A stretch of 64,000 bases of DNA from Peromyscus leucopus (Eukaryota > Chordata > Mammalia > Rodentia > Cricetidae), in the NCBI RefSeq assembly GCF_004664715.2, contig NC_051085.1, forward strand, positions 23,644,551-23,708,550. The letters are read 5' to 3'. Both the position numbers and the translations under genes were made by a program. Below the pieces are notes generated by a model, which saw only the letters and a program-made list of their open reading frames with translations, was not told the DNA's origin and searched no databases. How positions within the stretch are numbered: position 1 is the first letter of the stretch; each line of letters opens with the position of its first letter. Of this stretch, positions 39,281-50,024 are shown in pieces.

Positions 39281-42200
39281 GCGCACACACACACACACGC
39301 ACGCACGCGCACACACACAGTATTTAAGTTTGAGAAAGAAAAGCTTTAATAACATTTGTTATTTTGTATCCAGATTAGAAGTGATATGAGTAGTACCTCA
39401 TTTAATGAAACTTCAGTAACATGATGGAATGTCCTTTGTGCTGTCCTTCTCTGGACTGACAGGCTCTCCCAGATGCATTGGCTGTTTGGACAAGCCATGT
39501 CTTTACAGGGCAAGCAGAACAGGGTAGCTGTGTCTGACTGTTTTGTAAGGCTCATCTCCATTTTGCATTTATTGATTATCATTAATTTATACCCTATAGT
39601 CTTTCACAGTAGTGATTTATGCACTGCCTTTTGTGTCCGTCACTTTGAGTCTTTCATCCCTTTCCCATTTGTTATCTCTCTTTAATTTAGATCCTTAGTG
39701 CCACATAATTAGTTTACTCTGACAGATCCTAATCTTTCTCCATATCTTGTTCATATCTATTAAATAGATTTCCCTAAAATACTGAATTTATGTTTTTTAT
39801 GCAAGATTTTTTAGTTAATCGTTTTTATTACTAGATAATGTTTAGAAAGTTTTCAGCGTGGTATAAATTATCCTCAGTAGTTGACTCCAACATCAAGACT
39901 GTTTGGAAACTAAGCTCTTTATCTAGATGAGTCGTTGGTGGTTAGTCACTAGATGTGTGGGTATTCTGTGCTTGGGTGTATAGATGTATGTGGTAGGATG
40001 AGAATGCGTGGTAGTAGTTTAAGAAAAACAATAGCCACCTCTTCATATTCCAGCCTCATATCCACAATTCCTAGTCAGACAATAGATATATTTGGAATGG
40101 ACACAGTTTTCCAGTGTGCTTCTAAAGTTTATTTATGTACTTATATTTAAAAAGGGATATCAATACTAAACAGTTATTTTATAGTAACAGCTTGTCTTTC
40201 TTCAAATGGTATTACACATTTTGTACTGGATAGTTTGCCGCATTAGAGTTCCTTGTGGAAATAAAATCCTGTCCCACGTATGATGACTTACCATTAGTTG
40301 TGTAGAACATTGCAGATTCAGAAGTTCTCAGGAGTAGTTTTCATACTTATTGGCCCAGTGACAACCTTCAAAACTGTCAGTTTTGAATCCAGCAGAAGCC
40401 CTTTTACCTTACTGTCCACTGCAGGGGATGGATCAGTACTGGCCACCCCTCCTCGAAACCCACTGTCTGATGAGGGTGAGATGTGTTGAAGACTTCCAGT
40501 TGTAGAGTTGATTCCACGTACCAGCTGAACTCTCTGTTTCCCCAGGGCTACTTGTACTGTTTTCAGGGCTGTTGATCCCAGGTGGAAAGAGTATGGTGAT
40601 TATGCAGTCTACCTAAATACCCGTTAGACGAGTGAAATGTGAGTGTAAGGATAGAGTTATTATTTCTATAACAATTAACACGAGTGCTTTAGAAGACAAG
40701 ATGAAGTCTGCTGCTCAGACAGATTTGAGAACTTAGTCAGTCGATAAGGACATTTGCCGCAAAGTCTGATGACCTGAGTTTGATTCCTAGAACCCATATG
40801 GAAGAAGAGAACCAACTTTCGCAAGATGTCCTCTGATTTGTGACACACGCACCCACTCCCAATGAAATAAGTAAATGAATGTGGCTTTTAGAAATATATA
40901 CATAAAGGAAGACTTAAGTTGGGAATACAAAAATGATCACAGTTCAAGTTTCTGGACTCAGGTTGCTTTGTAAGATGTGAAGTTCTTGGTTTACTTGATG
41001 CAAGACAGAACTGGAACTCTATAGGTGTGAATCCATAAAGGCTGGCCAATCATTGTATAAATCAGTATTTATAAGCAAATAGGGATATTTTAAATTACAG
41101 AAAGTTCTCCCATTTGTGGAAGTGGAGAGTGCAAAGGTTGGTTTCTGGAAGGTGGGACTGCTCTCCTGGCATCTTGGTGTCTACCTTGTAGCTCTGCCTC
41201 CTACAGCCTTTGTTCCTCAGCCTGCCTGTGCTGTCTCTTCCTCTGTTCACAAAGATACCAGTTACATCTTTTACCCTTCATTTCTGCCTCAAAGGCCCTA
41301 TCTCTCAATATAGTTAGCTTGTGAAGTAGGGCTTATTTAAGCGTGGGGGGCGAGTTAGTTCCTAACGCTAACCATTATCAATTTCCTAGGACATCCGAGG
41401 CTGGTTGTTGTTAGAGCCCCTCCCCTTGTCCAGTCATGCTGTCTTATGTGTATGTACGTTTCTCTTTTGCTGTGTTACGGGAAGTGAGGTGTTGGATCAT
41501 TCAATAGTAGTTTTACAACTGCTACAAATTATAGCATTTAATATAATTGTGAGTTAGTAGTGATAATAGTGGCAGATGTGTTATGTACCAGGACAGTAGA
41601 GGTAGTTATACAAAACAGCAATATTACCTGTAGAGGTTATAGTTTTAGTTCTTGTTAGCAAAAAACTAAGTATATGACATTAGCTTCCTTCGTGACATTG
41701 CCTACATAAATAGCAGTTCTACATAAACTGTGTTCCAAAGAATTACCTAGATATGGAGAAGGTTCTTACCGTTTCTATTTTTATGGAAATTGAAACAAAC
41801 AATAAACTAGGATCCTGTGTGAGCTAATTTCATATATGCTTTCTCCCGATTTGAGTTTAAGAAAGTCTGTTTTTCTTCCAAATTTATAATTGTAAATATA
41901 TGCGTGTGCGCGCGTATTGAGACAGTGTCTCACTGTATAGTCCTGCTGTCCTGGAGGAGTCTGGCCCCTGATTCAGAGGTGTGCCTGCATCTGTCCCACC
42001 GCTGTCCCACCATGCCTGGCTGGAACTGAGTTTTTTTCTTTTTTCAATAAGGAAAAGCCTCCTCCTAATGGTCAGAAGAGTGTGGGCTCACATTATTAAG
42101 TCCTAACTAGTGTGGGCTTGACTGTGAATGTCTTGGAATGTGATCCTCTGTCCTGTTTGTCTTTAATTCATTGCTTCACTTCTGCCTTCCGTTTCCTGTG

Positions 42201-45200
42201 AGGAGTGTCTGCAGCTACATCAGGGTCATCGCAGCCCTTCCTAACACAGGCGGACGCAGACTTGTCAAACAGTTCTTACATGTCTGACAGATTGTTCTCA
42301 GACTTGTTCAGTGCTGTTGGCTTTGGCAGTGGATGGATATTAATTTTAGATTTTTGTACTTCCATGTACTATGACCTTTGCTTTTGACTTGTCTGTTGTT
42401 AGGTCTGACTTCAGTTTAAAGTTAGGCTTACTTGAGACATTGTTAAAATGTTCTCCCACCGTTTAAAAATGTACAAATAAGTCATAAAAACTGTCGAGTG
42501 AGTATGGATATTTGTATCTTTACATCACTGGCTATAGTTTTGGACTTGTTTATTTTGTGTGAGTAGTGAAGAAGCTCTTGATAACTATGTCAGTGTTAGG
42601 AAGATGCCTGATAAAAAGACCTGGGTTTTGTTGTTATCTTGTTGAAATAGTCTAGAAACGAAATGAATTAAGTGCCGTGTTTTCTCAGTGCTTGTTTATG
42701 AACTTGCTCTTATCCGTCTGAGTTTATGTCACCATTTCAGAGATGAAGAGCCTTCCTCTAGCCCCCGATGACCAAGTGGTGAACAGCAGAGTTGAAAACA
42801 AAACTTGTCTTTGTCCTTGAAATTTGACCCCTTTTCTACATCACACTGTCTTCTACCTGGATGTAGTTCCCCCTTTAGAGTGGGTTCAGATACAAGGTCT
42901 GGGTATGCTGCTTAGGGACAGGCTGCTTGCCTATCAGATGCCAGACCTGAGGGTCAGTTCCCAGCACCACAAAATAAATAAGCAGCAAATGTTCTCAAGC
43001 ACCAATTCCTAGCCTCTTCGAAACAGACTCTTAATTTCCCTGTGGGTTGTAGCCACTATGCTCAGGATGCCCTGACAGGGTATAATGCCTTTTGCTAGGG
43101 TTATTTTCCTCTTCTTATTGACACATAGTTAATGGTACCATGTATAGTTGTGATAACTCTATGAAACATTTTTCTTAGGAAATTCATTGAATGAAAATAT
43201 TTGACACCCCCAAAAATAAAAGAATTCTAATCTTCAGAAATCTCTAGATTAGAACAGATTGTATATAGTGGTTATGCGTTCAGTGCAAACTCTACCCCAA
43301 AGCAGTGTCCTCTCAATGGCTTCTGCCAGAGCCTACTAGAACGAGATGAAATAATACCTAGAGTAGCTACTTCACAGATTTTTCTTCATCTTTTTTCTTT
43401 AAAAGATTTATTTTTATTCATGTATGTATATGTGTATGCATGCATGCATGCATACATGCATCTGTGTGTGTGCATGTGCATCTGTGTTTCTATGCCATGT
43501 ATGTGCTGGTGTTCGTGGGGACCAGAAGAGGAAGTCAGACCCTTAGAGCTGGAGTTACAGGCAGTTGTGAGCCACCCAATGTGAGTGCTGGAAACAGAAC
43601 TCTAGTCCTCAGCAAGAAAGTACGCTCTTAACCATGGAGCCACATCTCTCCAGAGTCTTGAGATTAAAACAACACCAAAAATCCATGCAATCCTGTTCTG
43701 ACCGATGCAGGAGCTGGAGTCTCACGTGCCTTTGAATTTGCCCCTAAGCAAAACAGTTTTGCCTGGGTTTGGTCTTTTTTTTATACACATATACATCTTA
43801 CTAATTTTTCTTTTAATTGATTGTGGAAATATTAAAAAGTCACTCAGGATCAATATTGTTTCAGAATTAGAGTTGAAAGTATTTACTTGTATATAGGTAC
43901 ATGCCTTTGTATGTTATTCATCCTTTGCTCTTTAATAAGATAAAAAATTCTTGTTCTAATTAAATATAAAATGCAGTATTTAATTAATTGATGTTAAACT
44001 TTTATCTTGTGTGTTGACTGTTTTAACATTTGACATTCAGTTTTGCATTTCCACATACATGTGGAAAGCACTCATGCTTCTGTATTATCATGCTGAGCTT
44101 GAATGTCCACAGTGTTCATTTTATACTTAGGAAGAAATTATGTGCTGAGTGTTAAATGCCCAAAGTTCATTTATTAATGATAAGTCATTTTGAGACTCTA
44201 GATAAAATTTTAATATAATTTCCTATGAAATTAGGCAACTTAATATCTTGAAGATAGTTTTATAAGGAACTGAATAAATGTGAATACGCAACTTAGGGAT
44301 AAAGATTTCACCTTTACTATGTTCCCATTAAGAATAACACTACAGATTTAATGGTATTAGATACCAGACTTTTGACCTGCTTGTCCTTGGTTTGGAAATG
44401 GCCTAGTGCTGTTTATAGTTGTATAACTCAAGCACAAGTGGTTTCTATGGCTACTGTCCAGTACCAGATGTAGAACAGTGGAAAGCTTTGATAAGGAGAG
44501 CAGGATTTTTAAACAAAAGCCGGACATGGGTAATTACCCTGAAGCTGAACTGAGGTCCATTATATTCAGTACTGTCATTCCCATTTCATTTCACTCTTTG
44601 CTGCTTTTCTCTTCCATCTCTTTGCCTTCTTCCTCACACTTGATTAAGAATCTCTTCAGCACTTAACTCTTTTTCTCCTGCCCTGTAGTCTTTGCTGACA
44701 AAGTGAGATGAGCACTCCGAGTTTGGTGGCATTTTCTGTGGTGATGGCACTGCTGGTTTTCGTTTATCCTGGCATAAATTTTATAAGTCATTTGTATTCA
44801 AGGATTTGCCATGGAACTGCTGCTCTGTATAAACTCCTGTCACTTTGGGAATGTCAATGACTTAATACTAGTGAGGTAGAAGAAGTTATTATCTCACTAT
44901 CAGGAACTGTCACTTACTAAAAGACAGCTTAAACCTGACCTGTAATTAAAATAGAAGCCCTTTGGTTTTCTGTTAAATGACTTTAGCATCCTGTAACCTT
45001 TTCTCCTGGATAGGGAGCTCCCTGCAGTGTGTAGAACAAGCAGTGTATAAGTTCATCGTTGCCCTTAGATAGCTGACTGATGATTCAGAGATTCTGTAAA
45101 ATGAGCTCTTAGCGTGAAGCAGAATGTTGTCTCTGGTTGCTGTGGGTCCTCAGTGGTGAGAGAAAATAGGCTTTAGAGTTAAGTAAGCAGGAGCCACGGA

Positions 45201-48200
45201 GGATAGGTGTCCAGTGTGGGGAGGAAGTTGAGGATGTTTGTACCCGGTGGCTGAGTTTTTGCTGAGAGAGTAAACATAACGTCAATATTTGAGTACACTG
45301 AAATTCTGGAGTAGGTGCTATAAGAAAAGAGGAAGTCGTATCACTGAATATATCTTGCATTCATTAACCTTTCCTACTTTTGTATGTTTTCTTTCCTAAC
45401 TTGAATATATGCTCTCACACAGGAAGGCTTTGCATTTTGCATCAACCCACATTCGTGAGGCCTTATTTGTCAAGTATTGAGGTTAGGTAGACCAGGCTTA
45501 GTCCTTCTCCGTAAAGAGCCTGTTCTTAGTAGAAAGTCACCCAAAGGGTTCCAGCTTAAGGTGTTGGGGTTGCAGTGTTGTGTGAGAGGTGCTGCATGAA
45601 TACAAAGCATTTGTCTGAGGAGGCCAGAGGGGTGGCCCTTGGGTGGGTAGGTGTCATTTTAACCAAGACAGGGATGAGAAGGGCTGTGGGATATGCTGGG
45701 CACCCTGATACTTCAGCTTCAGTGGAATGCTGGACATCTGGGAGAGAAACAGCTGGAGACGACCTGAAGAAGCCGAGCTGCCCACGGGAGAGGCCTCGTA
45801 CTCCAGGTCCAGGTTTATCTATCGGTGGTGGCTAGCCTGCGAAGGATGTTCGTTGGTCGAGTGGCAGAAGAGTATGTATGCTTCATGCAGGGTACCATAG
45901 CTTCAGTACATGGGTAGCTCTGAGTTGTGGGATGGCAAGCCGATGCTCTGAGGAGGCTCCAGACATAACTGCGAAGATGAGCCGTGAACCTGAAGTGGTA
46001 AGATGTGAAAACTACAGAGGATGTGAATGAATTAAGAGTAGGCAGACAGAGTGTGATTTGGTGATTGGATAATTGGTGTGAAGGCAATGGAATTAAGGAA
46101 GACTTGTGACAACTCTAGATTGGGGTGATTGAGTAGCTCTTTTCCTGTGTATATTTATATTTATGTCCCCTTCTTTCTTCTTTCTCCTAAGAACCATACA
46201 GAATAAGGCAGCACTTCCCTCATTTATTCTAAGTCTCCCAACTGTCCTCTCTACTTCTGCACAGTTTCATTCCACTTCATTTCCAGAACAATGGCCAGAG
46301 TAGTTTTCAGAAAGGGAATAGATAATGGAAGTCTGTCTAGTCTTCAAAATTGTATTGATGACTCTGAGAAGTTCGGAATAAAATTACAAATTCTTACATA
46401 ACATCGAGACGACCCTGATTGCTCCTGGCATCGTCTTTAGGGGCCATTGGTGCCACTTCATCTGCTGTACAAGAAGCCTTAACCTTCAGCCTCCTTTCGG
46501 GTTCCAAAATGGACTCACCTTTCTGTCTTCAGTCTTTACATCGATCCTGTCTTTTGGGTGTTTCCCTTCTCTCTATGTGAGAAGGTTTACTTCTGTTCTG
46601 CAGCTCTGGGATAATTGTCCTTTCCTTAGGCAGTCCTGTCCTTCCCACCTCTTTATATTCCATAGTTGCTGTTTCATCCCACCATTTAATACCAGTGTGT
46701 AAGTGTGTGTCTGGGGGTACGGCATTTTACATCTTTCTCCCACCAGGGTCTGTGAACTCAGACAACTCCATTCTTTCCCTCACCATAGGCGAGTGTATAT
46801 GGGACAAACAGTGACTGTCCAGTGACTGTTTGGATCCTCTCATCTAAAATAAAACAGTCATACTGAACAATATTTAAACCAGTTTACGGAAGAGTAGGAA
46901 GAGGTAATTAGAGCTAGCCAGAAGTTTCCAGTTTAAATAATAATAAACCAACTTTTACCATTGCTTTACTCTTTAAAAGTCACTGGGACACCATTTTAAT
47001 CCCATAATATCTTGTAGGCTTTACTTTCCATGTGAAATAACCAAAAAGCAACTGAGCTGGGAAGCCTACCATCTTTCCTTATTAGGGGGAGGTGACAGAG
47101 GAGAGTGACAGACTTCTGAGGGAAGGTGGTAATCAGGAAAACAGTTTTTCTGAACGGGCTTCTCAGTGAAGACTCTTTAGTTCCTTTTCAGTCTAAACAG
47201 TGGGCCGTATTTTTGGGGATACATTATTAAAAATACATTCTTTATAGTGCAGAGTGTCATTAGTTCCACTTGAAATGGCCATTTCAAGTCTTACTGCAGG
47301 ACATGAAGTTGTCTCTTTTCTCGATAATGTATTCTCACTTAAATCCATCTACAAACCTGTAAGTGGCTGAAGCACTTTTCTTTTTTAATACCCTTTGAAG
47401 TCCTTCTAATGCTGCATTTTAGGTAGAGTTAAGTTGTACACAATTTTAAATAGAATTCTCTAGGTGTGATGGTGCGTGGCTATAATCCAGAGATTATTCT
47501 GGAGGCAAAGACAGGAAGATGGAGATTTCAAGGACAATCTGGGCTGTAAATAGTGACACTCTGCCTCAAAACTGCAAGCAATACAACACACATGATTAAC
47601 CTGACCATAGGTTGCTTTGTGAACTTTTCATTTCTCATTCTCCACAATGACTTGCAGTTCTAGTTTTGCACACAGATGATGGTGCCACCTTAGACTCTGA
47701 AGTGCATGCATATTTTCCTATGTCTGCATCCTTTATGGATGAAATGATGTGCACAGATAGATGATAATGCCGTGTGAGTAGCAAGGTCGTCCTGGACATA
47801 GGAGAGTTGTATGATTGCAGGTGTTCTGAACAGTCAAGTCCTGCAGACAGCACATGAAGCAGAGTGCTCCTGGTTGTTGGGTACAGTCTTCTCAGCTGGA
47901 AACGGCTTCAGTCTCCATCAGGAAATCCCATGAAGAAGGGCTGTCTGCGTCAGCCAGCAGAGGGTGGTGTACACATAAGAGTCAGCCACTGGCCTGTGCG
48001 GCTCCTTTGGCAAGTGTTAGAGTTCCTAGATGGCTTATGTTCAGAATTAGCAGTACTGATAGCACAGCGGTAAAGGGTTCTGTCTCAAGTGGAGCTCTGA
48101 AGTGTGTGCTCCCATAACGTTGCGGTTCCAGGAGGAATGGCCTCTAAATGTCAAACTCCATTTGAAAGGACCCACTAATCTACCATGTGGGAAATTGACT

Positions 48201-49984
48201 CAGTCATCTCTGTGTTCATATAACTTCGAGCTTTTCAGAAGGACAGAAGTATAATGAAAAAAGCATGAGCTTTTGATGTCTGAGTCAGGCTGCAGTCTGG
48301 CGGTACTGCGTTCCAGCTGTATGGCTTGTGGCAGATTGTTAAAGCTCTTTCAATCTCTCTTTCTCCATCTCCAAAATGGAGATGAAAAGAATGCAGAAAA
48401 TTAAATAATTACCTTAGACAAGACTCGGTTGATAACAAGTACGTAGTAGTTCTTTTTTGAATGAACTTGTCTGTGATTTGTAACATTTACAGTTGCTGAC
48501 TGTCTTTGAATGGTGAGGTCTGAGAGCTGTTGGGTTCTGTGTTTTCCTGCTGACACTTAGCTCCTGGTTAAGAAGCGGCAGCAGACAGTGGTGAAATCAG
48601 ATGGAACACTTGGTTTGTTCCTGTCACATTGCTGCTCTCACCAATGGCACTATTATCACTGCATTGGGCAGAGCTCTCCTTTCCTCTTTGCCACCACGGG
48701 TTTCACTTTGGGCGTTTCCTATGTGCTTTTTTTTTTTTTTAAACTTCATATGCATGCAGTATTTCATGTTTATTAAAAATGTACAGAATTGAGGTTCTGT
48801 GATATATAAATGACACCATGATTGCTAGCTGTAGACAGGAACTGTAGAAAAACCAAGTCAAACACCATGCATGCCTGAGTGAATGAGGAAGCCCAAGGAT
48901 TGTTGCTTCTGGATACTCTTCTTTCAAAAAAACACGTTGGCATTCAAGATACTGAGTTTAAAAAAAAAGACAGCAAAACAAAACTTGCAGATATTCCCGA
49001 TGCAAATGGGCAGAGAATGTGAATAGAGAAGAGTAGTGAATAGTGATGGAAAATATCTTCTCAAGTGTGAGCTTGGTTAAAGGGAACTTAGCTAGATGGG
49101 CGAGGAGAGAAAGAGGAAACAGAAATTGAATTTGCTGTTTGTTTCGAATGGTGGTGATGTCATTTGATGTGGCATTTCTGTGTATGTGATGATGGATGTT
49201 CCGTGAGGAACATTTTTCAGCTAGGGTGTTTCCTTCCACATAGGTGGAAACTTTAGCCACAGTCCCTGAACCCGTCTGGCTTAGCTCAAAGCAGGACATA
49301 ACTGCTGCCAGATCCTGGGCTGCTCAGGGGGTTTGGAGCTTTGGGGCTCCAGGAGGTTCTGCAGTGTTCTGCTTTACAGTCGGGGCATAGCTGATCTTGA
49401 AAGTAGTCATTTGAGCAAGGGACTCATCCACTTACCTGACACAGATTCCTGGATATGAAGAGAATGAGGCTTTGCCCTGAGCAGTTGCGTTTCAGTGGAT
49501 AACCTAATGGTCCTAGACCAACTTTCCTATGTCTTTGCTGCCTTGTCTCTGTGGCACTGAGGAAAATACAATCTTTTAGGGTTTATTTTGCCCTTACTGC
49601 TCAGACTCCCATTTTGTTGTTGTTATTGTTGTTTTGTTCTCGTTCTTCCTTGTGAGCCCATATTGTTGAAAATCGCGGTGTGACATTTACACCTGGGCCT
49701 GTACTGCACTTTGGCACTGTCCCATTCTGTATCGCGGGTTCATCTCACTTGTCTCCTTTAGTTCAATGGTAATGTACTTGCCAAACTGTCTTTTTGGCCT
49801 ATAAAAGCCTGTTTCCCACAGTGCTTGACTTTTGTCTTCTCCCTCCTTGATGAAGTCATGTTAGAAGCTTGGGTCAGAGGGATTGCTACCTGGCTCTGTG
49901 GCATTGTGTTGTACCTAAGCCTCCTCACTGGGGGAGGGTACTCCATGAAGTTATGTGGGATGCTTTGAGAGGTTATATGTGGCA

Positions 49985-50024
<40 letters not shown>

